64,000 nt of DNA from Diploptera punctata (GCA_030220185.1 JASPKZ010010272.1:3016501-3080500); one strand, 5' to 3'; counted from the first letter of the stretch, positions 33,095 through 44,109 are shown. Program-made: numbers and translations. The notes: generated by a model not told the origin, from the sequence alone.

Positions 33095-33715
33095 CTATTT
33101 AAATATAGTTATTTTAAAATATTTATATATTTAATATAAACGGCGATGTTTGAAAACAAATGAGAAACGTTTGTCATGATTCATTTGTTCATCACTGCAA
33201 CCAGATCATATTATTTATTGCCAAAGCATAGCAATATTGTAAGAATGCACCCTAGTGGAAAAAAAAAGAAACACTTCAGACTGTTTATAATCAACATTAT
33301 AGGTTATTAATTAATTTCTGATGCCCTATGATATAAATTATATTTTTCTGGAACGTAAATTCATGGGAAATAATACGTTTAAGAAAGCGCAAACAGTGGT
33401 TTCTTTTTATTGTGGTATAATCAATTACTACGAAAGTTTTTCTACTAAATCCCGGAAGTAGTATCTGTTTACATTCGTGCGCTATAAGCTTATATACAAT
33501 CTAGTTAGCTTTTCCATTTCTTAGAGAGTCAGTCACTGCAGAATAACGTTCTGGCCTATTCAGAATGTTAAAAAGGAGGAGTTTTCTTTAATATGATAAA
33601 CTTGTTTGATAAATTCCAGGTGAATTACGACTGTGATTGGTTGCATATCAAAATTCATTGAAACGCGATTGGTTATTGACTCCCATTTGGGCATGAGTTA
33701 AATAGTCATTATAAT

Positions 33716-34075
33716 ACCTACTGTATAATAAAAGGCTGTATTTTATATTAATAACTCTAGTAAGAGTGTCTATATTGGAGAAAAACTATTGTAAAACAGC
33801 TCTTTACCATTAAACTGTTTTTTCGCTTGTATCTGTCCAGTTGTAAAGTGTCGTTTACGAGAGCCTCAGAGAGGAATGGTGTTTTTCTATCTTTCAAAAT
33901 TAGCATGAATTGAGTTTCGCTCCATTCAACTGAATAAATGATTTGTTTATAATCGATATAATTTTAAGACTTGAAAAAATCGACGTGACAACATTTATAA
34001 TGGCCATTTAAAATTTTTAATTTAATATTAATTTATGTTCTTTGTTTTGAAGCGATTAACAACTATTCTTCATGC
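33716..34075 (+). other. Intergenic, no recognised element
   Basis: No recognised feature. Confidence 0.4.
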
Positions 34076-34393
34076 TAAAGTTTTAAGAATTATAAAACAG
34101 TACCTGGTATCTCAGTCGTCCTCAATAGTTTGCAGTGTTGTTTTATAGGAGGCCTTTCGATGACTTAAGTATCATCATCTGCTTTCATTTTGGTACTGAC
34201 TATTGTTGGTAATTATTCTGTACAATATAAACCCTCTGTACAAAATAATTACCAACAACAGTCAGTACCAAAATGAAAGCAGAAGATGATACTTAAGTTA
34301 TCGAAAGGCCTCCTATAAAACAACACTGCAAATTATTGAGGACGACTGAGATATCAGGTACTGTTTTATAGCTAATTCTTAAAACTTTAGTGA
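34076..34393. mobile_element. Fold-back palindrome, ~150-bp arms
   Basis: The left arm (gctaaagttttaagaattat... to 34226) and right arm (...aattcttaaaactttag) are near-perfect inverted copies around a ~15-bp centre (gtacaatataaaccctctgt). The arms contain 'gtatcatcatctgctttcat' and 'ggcctttcgatgacttaa'. Inverted, this gives a gatga - helix - cgaaagg order related to that in the 58-kb fold-back. Confidence 0.8.
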
Positions 34394-35234
34394 CCTCAAC
34401 GGAGTTTCGTAATGTATTTTAAAAATCTTAATCTTCATGCGTCAACAATTAAGTAAAAACAATTATTATTTTACGATTAAACTATATTTTATTAATTAAA
34501 CTAATTAATTAAATTATATTAATTAAATTATTAAACTATATGTTATTTATTTTAAGGTATTAGGCTATAAATGTAGAAAATATCAATAGATATAGGTCAT
34601 TTTAATCATAATGGAAACAAGTTTTCAGAATTGTATAGGTATATCACAGTTTAATGTTTTGAATGGTTACAATATTTACAATTGAAGGGTACAAGGAAAG
34701 AAGCCAGGTAAGTCTTTTTTTTTTGTCGAAATGGAGTTCGAGATGTCATTTGATTCTCCATGGAAAACACTAAATTATTATTTATCATCATCATCCTTCA
34801 CGGAAAGTGTGAAACAGTAGGCCAAACGCATGCAGTTTGGTCATGGGTTTATTCACCTCCAAAGTATGACACACAGATAAGGAAGTATGGATGTTGTACA
34901 ACTGAAAGTGCATTTTGTAGGTTACCTGGTTCTTTCCTTATAGGGCCTACCCTTCAATTGAGAAAAGGTTTTGCTTTCTGTTGCATACATTTATTCGGAA
35001 TCTCAATACGGTCATTTGCATGAATGATATCTTTGAGTTATCTGGACAAACAACACATTTATTTTTAATAACAGTTAACAGACAGCTAGTCTGAAAGCAA
35101 TAATTTCCATACTACAAACATTTAAGTTAGAAGTAGCCTATATTAAAAAAAAGCAAAGGGAAACTTTAGAATCGCAAAATGAGGTTATGGAGTTTCCTGG
35201 GAAACGCCGTTTACTTGGAATGATTGCCCATCTC
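34394..35234 (+). other. Intergenic, no recognised element
   Basis: A short 'tcatcatcatccttcac' near 34782 is a scrap resembling the SINE-A middle. Otherwise unassigned. Confidence 0.4.
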
Positions 35235-35420
35235 TTAAAATAGTCTTCTTCTTCTTCCTTCCAAGTATTAGGCCAAGGCCTGTTACGATTCTATAGAAAA
35301 TTTTCCCTCCAGCGTTTCATAGGACGGCCCAGAGATTTTCGTCCTCTTGGTATATAATTATAAACAGTTTTGGGGATCCGATTTGAACTCAATGCTTTGG
35401 TCGTCATAAGTTTGAACCTT
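35235..35420 (-). mobile_element. LINE 3' coding stub
   Basis: The minus strand encodes 'YTKRTKISGPS' and, in another frame, GRPMKRWREN-like residues, followed by 'QALA.YLEG' and a tctt-rich end. It has the 'RGRP.KRW...F' pattern of LINE tails with disruptions. Confidence 0.45.
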
Positions 35421-36054
35421 CCGGGAAATTCACGTATAAGACTTGAAAGCATAATAGTCCCTTCGATTGGTTACTGGCCGAAGGAAGGCAAGACCAGTGA
35501 TGGGGCTGCCATCTCATAGCCTCTGGTCAGGCTTTTCTTGAGGAGAAAATAAAATAAAGGAAAGAAGAAATGGAAGAAAGGAAAGACTCCCTAGCCCTCG
35601 GATGCCCTAATAGCGTCGGGGTCGAAAAAACAAGAGTTAACCAAGAGAGGTTAGATAGTAAAGTTAAAAGAGTCTGGTATAAGTAAGTGGAAGAAAGGAA
35701 AAAATACCAGATCGGTTAAAGATAAAAGTAAGGAGCAAAACACAAGTGGAAGCAATGTTTTGCTCAGCTCGGGAACCTTGTGGTCGCCATCCACATATCC
35801 CCTATTAGATGGGGACCCCTGAGGGCTCTTAAAATAGTTAGACCTATATGTAGGCCTATATTATCTTACATAGGGCCTACGTTAGAAGATTGCTTAAACA
35901 GGCCCTATCATTAACACAAATAAATTCAGTTATCCTTCGTCTTGAATAATGTTATGAGAGATACCGAGAAGTTTTATCAAGTCCACCCTTAATTTATTAT
36001 TAAGGTATTTTAATACATAGGCCTATATATTAAGTGAAATGTTATCACACAGAT
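35421..36054 (+). other. Unassigned, partly GC-richer
   Basis: 35480-35830 is moderately GC-rich with purine-rich runs (aggaaagaagaaatggaag) and 'cagctcgggaaccttgtgg'. It may be the untranslated leader of a retrotransposon, but no partner copy exists in the window. Confidence 0.3.
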
Positions 36055-36640
36055 TGTTTCATTTCATTTTGGTTGATTCTAGCCTCCTTGGTTTATTCTC
36101 GGAGTGTTTCGACTACACTCCTTGATGTGTCAAGTCTGGCATCTATGTAATGCTACAGCAATCTTTGTCTACATGTTGCAACGCTGTAGTCACGCGATCC
36201 TATCGTGGACGCTCACACTCTATCACAATCAGTTCGGTCGCCAAGCCGACCACATCACATCACATTCACTTCGGTCGTCAAGCTGACCACATCACATCAC
36301 CTTTCACGTCGGTCTCTAGTCGGACCACATCACATCACGTCTCGCTCACAAAGCGGGACACACAAACATCAACTACGGTCTACACAACGAGACCTCAGCA
36401 CAATCAAGTGAAGCTAAGTATTCATCTCAATAAAGTATTGTTTATATTTCAAACTACAAACGCGTTGTTATTGTATCGCCACGTGGTACATTCTTTTGAT
36501 CACACCCAGCACCTATGGATTCGGTGCACTCAGTCCACTACAGAGGAAACAACGCTAATTACTATTCGGTGCACCGACAGATGTAGTGTGCGGTTATTCA
36601 CCCACATAACACAGATAGCAATTAAGGTGTCTGAATAAAT
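36055..36640 (+). mobile_element. Possible solo LTR of a retrotransposon
   Basis: The block is GC-richer than its surroundings, has 'caataaagtattgtttat' resembling a poly(A) signal, and holds three tandem ~45-bp units built on 'gaccacatcacatcac' (36240-36345). No gag or pol frame adjoins. Clear TG...CA ends and a target duplication were not established. Confidence 0.4.
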
Positions 36641-36642
36641 AA

Positions 36643-36647
<5 letters not shown>

Positions 36648-36688
<41 letters not shown>
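36648..36688. repeat. (TA)n tract
   Basis: About 41 bp, lying where the 3' tail of the minus-strand SINE-A' should be. Confidence 0.95.
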
Positions 36689-36690
<2 letters not shown>

Positions 36691-36883
36691 CCAAATTCCT
36701 CAGGTTGTCATTTCGACACTTCTGATGTTCTCTTCTAGCATGGTGTACTTGTAACCTACTTCTGAGGTTCGGACGCCTGGAAGGCGGGGTTATGCTGCCC
36801 CGATGATATGAGAGTTGATGATGATGGTAATGATGCGTCAGGAGAGGCCTTAGACTAAACTTAAGCTAATTAGGCGAATATAT

Positions 36884-37605
36884 TGGTGACTATTTAACTC
36901 ATGCCCCAAATGGGAGTCAATGACCAATCACATTTCAATGATTTTTCATTTACAACTAATCACAGTCGTGTTTCAACTAGAATTTACCAACTAAATTTTA
37001 TCATAATGAAGAAAGCACCTCCTTTTTAACATTCTGTATAGGTCATAACTTTATTTTGCAGTGACTGACTCTCTAAGAGATACGGCTACCAAATTGTATA
37101 TATAATGCATGAATGTCAACACATAGCGCATGCGGGAATTAATATAAAAACATTTTTAGCAATTGATTATACCACCAAAAAAAGAAAACACTGTTTGCAC
37201 TTTCTTAAATTTATTTTTTCTCGGTAATAACATTCCAGAAAAATATAATTGTCATATTTACATCACAGGGCATCAGAAATGAATTAATATACAGTTTGGT
37301 GTGTTTCATTTTTTCTCCACTAGAGTGCATTCTTACAATATTGCGTTCCTTTGGCAATAAATAATATGATCTGGTTGCAGTGGTGAACAAAAGAAGCAAA
37401 TGAAGCGTGCCAATCGTTTCTCATTTATTTTCAAACATCGCCGTTTACATTAAAGATATAAATATTTAAAAATAACTATATTTAAATAATGATTTGTGAT
37501 TAAACAGTTTAATTTTATTCGTTAAAAAGTCCTAACAAATGCCACTCTTGATTTCCAAATGCTCTAGATAAATTGGAAATCACTCGTGGCATTACTTATA
37601 ATAAT
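36884..37605 (+). repeat. Rep-A copy, full length
   Basis: From gactatttaactcatgcccc to cactcgtggcattacttata, 722 bp, uninterrupted. It contains 'gtcaatgaccaatcacattt', 'gtgcattcttacaatattgc' and 'atcgccgtttacattaaag'. This is the best reference copy in the window. Confidence 0.85.
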
Positions 37606-37795
37606 GATGGCCAGATGGTGTTCGGGGACCGTTTGGGCCTTAAAGTTTTCTGACATTTATCTTACAGGTGAGAAAAAGCCCCGATAAAAACCTCACCTAG
37701 GAAGCTTGTCTCGGCCGGGGATCGAACCCGGGCCCGCTGCATGACAAGGCAGCACGCTACCTCGAGACCACAGCGATGGACAGGTGTCTGAATAT

Positions 37796-38519
37796 ATATA
37801 ATCATTTAATTGGCAAAACACTAATTTCTCATGCCAGTTATTTAAATGTGGCGGACCGCACTGAAAACAAATTCACACATTTTTATTATTAGATTTATTG
37901 TGTAATTCGACACCCATTTTTTTCTTCTGTTTCATTAATGATACTAAATACATTGAACCAATTGATGTATCCTATAGGATACATTGCCAATTAAAGGGAT
38001 ATTGGTTTCATTTTATTGAGTTCATATTTGTTTCAAAGTTACTTCTTTGGATATTCATGAAGTTATTGATAATATTTTAAATAATGAATAAGATAAACAG
38101 TGAAATGCAACATAAGTGTCATCCCATAGGCCTATTTGTGATGCTTAACATAATGGAACTTCCATACAACTTCAAATAATCAAATATAATATTTCATAAG
38201 ATCTGCTATTGCACAACTATGTCCACAACACTTTAGACTTTATACTTCACAAAAGTATCATCTTTCAATGCCAGTAAATGAGAGACAATTTTATTTAATG
38301 GCCCTGAAGAAGAAATGTAATGTGATTATGCCGTATGGGATCTTATTAATCGGTAAAACTGGCCAAGTTTACTTGAAGTTGTCCCTTTTTTTACACAGAT
38401 ATTTTCAATTTTGAGTAGTTTTTATTACAGATTTCTTTAAGGTCTAACTGCATGGAGGCAAAATGAAGTGTTATTAATGGAATGTTACTTACATCTCTTG
38501 CATCTGGAGTTGTAGAGAA
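37796..38519 (+). promoter_or_regulatory. Gene B upstream region / 5' UTR, boundaries unknown
   Basis: No repeat family is seen here, unlike most of the window. Acceptor-like tttttattacag (ending about 38430) could start a 5' UTR exon reaching the ATG at 38520. No TATA box or initiator can be assigned with confidence. Confidence 0.3.
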
Positions 38520-38741
38520 ATGGCGGTCAGCGCAATTACATCGTTGAAGAAAGTAATTGGTTACAAGGGCAATTCAGGGATATCAAACACCCTGAGAAAT
38601 GATTCACTGGATCCTGTGCCAACTGTTGGATTCCGTGTGGGCTACAAGAGAAACACAAATATATTGAAAATAAATGTAATTGGTGCGAGACATCTGCCTG
38701 CTAAAATAGGGAAGACCACTGTCAACGGGTATATTGTGAAG
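38520..38741 (+). CDS. Gene B exon 1: tandem C2-domain protein, N-terminus and start of C2A
   Basis: The ATG at 38520 sits in gagaaATGG, a good start context, 45 bases after an in-frame stop. Donor gtaagg at 38742 leaves phase 0. The 74 residues begin MAVSAITSLKKVIGYKGNS, and from about residue 34 form the first C2 strands: VGFRVGYKRNTNILKINVIG then ARHLPAKIGKTTVNGYIVK. This aligns with the synaptotagmin C2A opening (L.V.V..A..L...D....DPYVKV). The loop-1 aspartates are missing (Lys-Ile-Gly and Asn instead). There is no transmembrane segment in this exon, so the protein is probably cytosolic unless further exons exist upstream. Confidence 0.8.
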
Positions 38742-38796
38742 GTAAGGAAATCCTCTATTAACCGGAATACAGTTTATCAGGTATCATTAGGCTATA

Positions 38797-39626
38797 TCTA
38801 ATTACATAAAAATCAATGTTTGTTTGTTTGTTCATATTCTTTGCGCGGCCATATCGATGATCCGATTTTGATAGGGTGTTTAGCAAAATGTTCGGGATAT
38901 TCCCGGGATGAACATAGGCTATAAGGGAGGTGTAATATTCAACCCCTTCACCCCTAAAAAATCACCCTTTGTAGCGAAAAACGTGAAATAAAGTCCCTAG
39001 TTTGACGCTTAAATGGCTTACGCTGCCTAAACCATAACAAATACACAACATTAATGTACACAGAATTGAATGTCTCAAAAAACTCTACAAAAAAGTCCGC
39101 GACAGCATATGTTTATCTTTTACGGATAACTCACAATAACCATTTTTGTCTTACATTGATTCCAAGACGATCGGGATAAGATTCCCGGGTAAGCGTGCTC
39201 TGCCATACCGTTCATCCGATTGTGATGGGGCTTTTGAAAAATGTTCAGGAGATTCCATGGATGGACATAGGCTATAAGAGAGTTGTAATACTCAACCCCT
39301 TCGCCCCTGAAAACCTCTCTTTGTAGTGAAAAACGTGAAATAAAGTCCCTATTTTGACGCTTAAATGGCTTACGCTGCCTAAACAGTAACAAATACACCA
39401 AATTATTGTACATAGAATTGAATATCTCAAAAAACTCTAGAAAAAAGTCCGCGACAGCATATGTTTATCTTTTACGGATAACTCACAACAACCATTTTTG
39501 TCTTTCATTGAGGCCAAGAAAATCGGGATAAGCAGATTCCCGTGCAAGCATAGCAGCTCAAGGCTAGTAGTAAAAACACATTAACATTTTATTTAGGAGT
39601 AGCAGCGCACGCCGGGTATTCGCTAG
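38797..39626 (+). mobile_element. Helitron-A, in gene B intron 1
   Basis: Begins TCTAATTACATAAAAATC after an A and ends gccgggtattcgCTAG before a T. It matches the copy at 51760-52514 at both ends. Non-coding. An internal ~350-bp unit (gatccgattttgatagggt... to atcgggataag) is present twice in tandem, making this copy longer. Confidence 0.75.
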
Positions 39627-39767
39627 TTAATAAAATAAATATTCCTCCCATACAATTTTAATAAGCATTACTCTTTGGGGAAAAACTGATACCATCGAAC
39701 GATTTGGCATTCTAAATTATAAATAGTAAGGGAAGAATAAGAAAAATATTGTCTTTAGCGTATATGG

Positions 39768-40318
39768 TATACAGGCTGATTCACAATAAGTATTAAAGAC
39801 TTCTAGGGGTTGTAGAGGGGACTTAGTAGATACAGTTTTGATAAGGAACTCGTGTCCGGAAACGTACCATATTGATGTAAAATAAGTTTGAAGATCGAAA
39901 CACAATGGGCTGATATCGCGTATCTTGTGTTTCAGAATAAGTATTACAGACTTCTAGAGGTTGTACTACACCTGTCGAGTCGGAGAAGATCTTGCACGAA
40001 TTCTGGCGGCAGCAGAAATTATTGAGCACACACCAGGCCTTATAGGACGTGTGTATGAAAACATGCGTCGCAGGTACACTTTGTGCAACGAACAACAGGG
40101 TCGCCACATGGAACCACACTTATAATACAGCCCCTAAAAGTCTGTAATACTTATTCTGCAACACAAACACGCGATATCAGCCCATTGTGTTCCTATCTTC
40201 AAACTAATTTTACATCAAAATGGTACGTTTCCGAACATGGGTTCCTTATCAAAACTTTATCTACTCCCCTCTACTACCCCTATAAGTCTGTAATACTTAT
40301 TGTTGGATCATCCTGCAT
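39768..40318. mobile_element. Mariner-like MITE copy 1, long inverted ends
   Basis: The left end acaggctgattcacaataag and the inverted right end of atacttattgttggatcatc pair over about 200 bp. The arms carry 'ttttgataaggaactcgtgt' and its complement. A second copy of the end motif (ttcagaataagtattacaga) lies inside each arm. A transposase C-terminal relic fills the middle (39978-40126). Confidence 0.65.
39978..40126 (+). pseudogene. Mariner-like transposase, C-terminal relic
   Basis: The frame reads GEDLARILAAAEIIEHTPGL, GRVYENMRRRYTLCNEQQ and GRHMEPHL stop. The pattern 'L..RI.AA...I..TPG...RVYEN..RRY..C....GRH.E' is a C-terminal tail of some IS630/mariner-type transposases. The catalytic core is absent. 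Confidence 0.6.
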
Positions 40319-40626
40319 AACAAATTTACTCATAACCCTCACAAGCATATAGCGACACTTACATTGTAGCCTAATAGACCACACTGAATACTTAATAAAA
40401 TGCAAACGTTTTACTAAATAAAATGTCGGATTTAGAAAGAAATACGAATTTTTTACCATTAACTCTAGCAAAAGGAATATTCATACTGGATATAATGAAT
40501 GTCTACAATACTTTGATGGTATATATCGCAATATCAAGATCCTCATCTCATTGGCCCAATGTCTGTAGTCTTCATATTGAATCCAATCTTCAGTGGATCT
40601 GTGTAGCCCTTAAGAACATTTATATC
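40319..40626 (+). other. Gene B intron 1, no recognised element
   Basis: Nothing recognised. Confidence 0.4.
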
Positions 40627-40935
40627 TATAGTGACGTAGCCCAATGTTAAGTCATAGCCTTTCCTTTGTTAGGAGTTACTAGACCAAGTTAATTTTTAGC
40701 TATCTTATTAATGGCATGCGGTCAACATACCGATTCAATGAGACATCTAACAGGCAATTAAGGTATTACTAGGACGTTGAGGTCGGTAAATTTTCCTTAA
40801 GGCCTTTTTTTTATTCAGGCATAACTTAAGGATATTTTACAAGCCTGAAAATCTTCAGACTTGGACCCCTGGGTTATAGTCCCTCCCTCGTGACCAGAGG
40901 CAAGAAGCATAATCACTAATCCACCGAACCGACCC
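40627..40935 (-). mobile_element. SINE-B, lacking its B-box segment
   Basis: Matches SINE-B from the 3' end (acgtagcccaatgttaagtc) through 'ggcatgcggtcaacatacc', 'cctgaaaatcttcagact' to 'cagaggcaagaagcataat'. The ~50 bp that carry the B-box and the 'gatggatttttt' block are deleted. Confidence 0.75.
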
Positions 40936-41648
40936 TTATGAGCTTAACGTCCAAAATATGTATTTTTATTTCCAGATAAATAACCTTATTTGTATTTATT
41001 TCTCAGTGACAATCTGTGACTTGGATTTTGGTCGATTTCCTCTATTTTTTTATAGAATTAAGTAGAAGTATAAATGGGCATAACTGATTACAGTTTTGTA
41101 TTATTTTATTATTAATGTGACAGCAATAAGTTTTATTGTATCAGATTTATGAATGTATGGAAGTTAACTAGGAAGGTGAAAAGCCATATTCTATTCCTAT
41201 AAAGGAAAACATTTTTCATTTCGATTTATGTTTCCAGGTTTAATTTTTCCCCCCTCTCTGCTCTAATATTTTTTTTATTTCCATTTAAATAATTTATGAC
41301 ATCCATCTTAGTCTAGCCATTTTTCCCACCATGCACTTTTCAATGTAAAAGCCATAATAATACATTCTTATCACATAAATGGAAAACAACCTGGTTGAGT
41401 GGCAGACAAGGCCTTAACGCTGCCAGATAAAATAAAGCTATTATAATAATATTATTATTGTTATTATTATTGTATTTAATAATTGAATTAAACTCATTTA
41501 AATTTTAAACGAATACAACATGTTTTCATCTATTGTAATCAGTGTAAAATAATTTACCTAAAAAATCAAAGAAAAATAAAAACGCTGGGTTATGATTAGA
41601 GATATGATATATATATATATTTTTTTTTGTTTTGTTTCTATGGTACAG
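40936..41648 (+). other. Gene B intron 1, no recognised element
   Basis: AT-rich intron sequence ending in a tttctatggtacag acceptor. Confidence 0.45.
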
Positions 41649-41999
41649 GTAAAATTATATCCAGGTCAAGAAAAATACGAAACTGATTCGAAACCAGAGT
41701 CATGGCCAACTTATAACCAAGAATTCACTTTCGAAATTACTAATGCCATACCTAACAGAAATAAAGATCTACATGAAATTCTTAATTCTGGGAATTTCAT
41801 AGTTTTTACTATTTATGCAGAAGATCATACTAAGAAGAAAAAAATGGTGATTGGTGCTGCGACCTGGAAACTTGATTACACATTATTTCAACACAAACTT
41901 CACACTGACGAATACGGAGAAAACGAGGAATTGGAGACTCCAGAAATTTGGAAGAAAACTGAAGAAGTATCAAGTGGTATAACTGGGATGAAACAGAAG
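41649..41999 (+). CDS. Gene B exon 2: rest of C2A
   Basis: A 351-bp exon, phase 0 on both sides, between acceptor ggtacag (ending 41648) and donor gtaagc (42000). It continues the C2 fold: VKLYPGQEKYETDSKPESWP, then YNQEFTFEI, the equivalent of 'NPVFNEQFTF' in synaptotagmins. 'NFIVFTIYAEDHTKKKKMVI' corresponds to the loop-3 strand, where synaptotagmin has YDFDRFSKHD. Only one of the three loop-3 aspartates is kept, so calcium-dependent membrane binding by C2A is unlikely. The Lys-rich KKKK could give charge-based lipid or protein contact. A linker follows, with the Glu-rich 'EYGENEELETPEIW'. Confidence 0.9.
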
Positions 42000-42084
42000 G
42001 TAAGCAAATCAAATTAAGATGAAAATCAGAGTTGAGTGATACTATAAGCTGGTCCATAGAGGATCGATAATATTACAATAGGCT

Positions 42085-42280
42085 AAATGTCCTTCTTCTA
42101 TGGCGCTACAGCCCGATGTCGGGCCTTGGTCTCCTGTATTAAGTCCCTCTAAATCTGTCTGTCTAGTGTCTTCCTTTTCCAGTTCCTAACTCTATAATCT
42201 AATTTGCATCCTAATTTTCCTTGGGATACATCCATTCGCCATGCGATGAACATTGCCCAACCCACTCAAGTAGTTTGAGT
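42085..42280 (-). mobile_element. LINE 3' stub
   Basis: Contains cttcttctatggcgctacag then 'ccttggtctcctgtatta' and 'cgccatgcgatgaacattgc'. These resemble 3' ends of insect LINE families. Stops break the frame. The family is not matched elsewhere in the window. Confidence 0.4.
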
Positions 42281-42689
42281 TTAACAGTCATGGAAATACA
42301 TTATTCCTTATACAGCTCATATAATTCACTATTATATCTACTTCTCCACATGATATAGCTTTGGTCGATAAGGATATATATATATACACTTGCCTTGATT
42401 GGATTTCTAGTTATATCCAATAACACAATTCTCTATATGTTCAGTAAAGACACAGCCCTCAAAACCAGGTGCATTCCTATTAAATATGGCAATTTAGCTA
42501 TTTTATATACATGTATGATAATTAAGGGGCACTAAAAACGGTTGGAATTTCATTTTTTTTAATATTAACATTTATTGAGATTTATAAATATTTTATAATT
42601 TTTAGTGTTGATATGTAAACGAATTTTTCTCATTTAATTATAGAAAGTGTTTAATGAATATTAAAAAATATATATATATTATCACAGTT
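42281..42689 (+). other. Gene B intron 2, no recognised element
   Basis: AT-rich. Short TA tracts at about 42379 and 42668. Confidence 0.4.
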
Positions 42690-43010
42690 TTATTGGGGAG
42701 CCCCGTGCTGTAACGAACGGTCTAGACTCTAGAGCATCATCCCTTGGCACAGAGCTGCGCGCTGATTCGAGTCCCCACAGAGAACATTTTTTTTTTATGG
42801 AGGTTCGACCACTATGGTATTAGTGCCCATCCACGATTGTGACAAAATAAGTAGCGGTTCCAGGTTGAAATAAAGCAATAAGGGAGAGGACCTGACATGT
42901 TACCCCTATACCGTCTTGATAGTCGCCTATCTCTGTAAATGGCAATGTGAATGTAAGATCAGCAATCGATTGCTATGCCAGAAGTCTTCTAGGCCTGTCA
43001 CACCACGGAG

Positions 43011-43012
<2 letters not shown>
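42690..43012 (+). mobile_element. SINE-C, diverged, with ATT tail
   Basis: ggggagccccgtgctgtaac head, B-box gattcgagtccccacag, 'gtgcccatccacgattgtga', 'aagtagcggttccaggttga' and 'cttctaggcctgtcacacca' match 60885-61225 at low identity. It runs directly into an (ATT)n microsatellite. Confidence 0.7.

Positions 43013-43087
<75 letters not shown>
43011..43087. repeat. (ATT)n microsatellite
   Basis: About 25 units at the 3' end of SINE-C, probably grown from its tail. The poly-Leu frame here is an artefact. Confidence 0.95.
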
Positions 43088-43217
43088 ACACCACTGTTGA
43101 AACAATTTAATTAGTAGGCATAATGTGTTTTTCCATCTTTAAAATCTAGAACATTGAGTTTTACAGAGCGAACTGTATGAAAATGTTTATTTATTAATTC
43201 TAAATAAATTAAATTAT

Positions 43218-43530
43218 GGTCCACCGCTGTGGTCTCGAGGTAGCGTGCTGCTTTGTCACGCAGCGGGCCCGGGTTCGATCCCGGTCGGGGCTGTTTTTCT
43301 GGGTGAGGTTTTTATCGAGGTTTTTCCTCACCTGTAAGACAAATGTCAGGAAAACTTTATGGCCCAAACGGTCCCCGAAATCATATGGCCATCATCATCA
43401 TCATCATCATTCTTCACAGGTGTGGAAAGCAACGGGAAGCTACCACATCTAAAATTCCCTAGTAAAGCTTCAAGCAATGCTATGATTGCAGTGAAAGACC
43501 TGCCTTCGGGCAGAATTACTATAGACGGAA
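43218..43530 (+). mobile_element. SINE-A, near full length
   Basis: gtccaccgctgtggtctcga head, B-box gggttcgatcccggtcgggg, 'gaggtttttatcgaggtttt', atcatcatcatcatcat and the end 'gggcagaattactatag'. Confidence 0.85.
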
Positions 43531-44046
43531 ATAAATTATATTATAATGTGAAAATAGCAGGTGGTATATAATCAATAATTAGAGTAAACAACTTTAAATA
43601 ATCGTCCAATTATCTAAAGAAAATTCGCTACCAATATCTATATTTGGATATAGGCTTAACTATTAAATAGCTTTAAATTTTGAGAATAATATATCATTTT
43701 TACTATGGTTAGAGTTGAGTATAAAATTCCATATTATATAGAAGTTCTCATATTTATGTAGTTATATCTTCAATGTATCGTGAATCGATTCTACGTAATT
43801 ACATATTACTTCATATCACACAACATTTTGTGATCAAAATATATCACAATGTATATCCATAGACCTTAAAATTTTAATTTTCATTGTAGCCTATAACATA
43901 GGTGAGTCTATAATCTTTAGGTGGTTGCGGTCTTGTATCCGCGTATTATTGCATATAATCACTTAATATCTCTGCTAGATACTCTGAGTTTTAAACTCAA
44001 CTATTTTGGTTTATTGTAATTTGTATTTATCGCATTTGCTCAGGTA
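43531..44046 (+). other. Gene B intron 2, no recognised element
   Basis: AT-rich, nothing recognised. Confidence 0.4.

Positions 44047-44107
<61 letters not shown>
44047..44107. repeat. (TA)n tract
   Basis: About 61 bp of TA, the longest in the window, just upstream of the first of two tRNA-like sequences. Confidence 0.95.

Positions 44108-44109
<2 letters not shown>

Larger units (their letters stand above)
32103..33712 (-). repeat. Rep-A copy, interrupted at 32209-33094
   Basis: The first part, cataagtaatgccacgagaa to caaatcattattta, and the second part, ctatttaaatatagttattt to gagttaaatagtcattataa, together make a full inverted Rep-A. A SINE-A, itself containing a LINE-B derivative, lies between them, with the target 'tattta' present on both sides. 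Confidence 0.8.
36641..37783 (-). mobile_element. SINE-A' with Rep-A inserted, target duplication
   Basis: ggtgtctgaata occurs at both ends (36629-36640 and 37784-37795). On the minus strand the order is SINE-A head (37783-37608), an inverted Rep-A (37605-36884), the SINE-A' tail (36880-36700) and an AT-repeat tail (36690-36641). Removing Rep-A gives the same head-tail order as 29272-29645. Confidence 0.65.

Noticed and set aside
36150..36638. 162-codon frame
   Set aside because: Lies in the LTR-like block with tandem gaccacatcacatcac units; composition follows the repeat, no domain.
39120..39413. 97-codon minus frame
   Set aside because: Lies inside non-coding Helitron-A; no similarity to Rep/Helicase.
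42916..43110. Poly-Leu frame
   Set aside because: Produced by the (ATT)n tract at the SINE-C tail.
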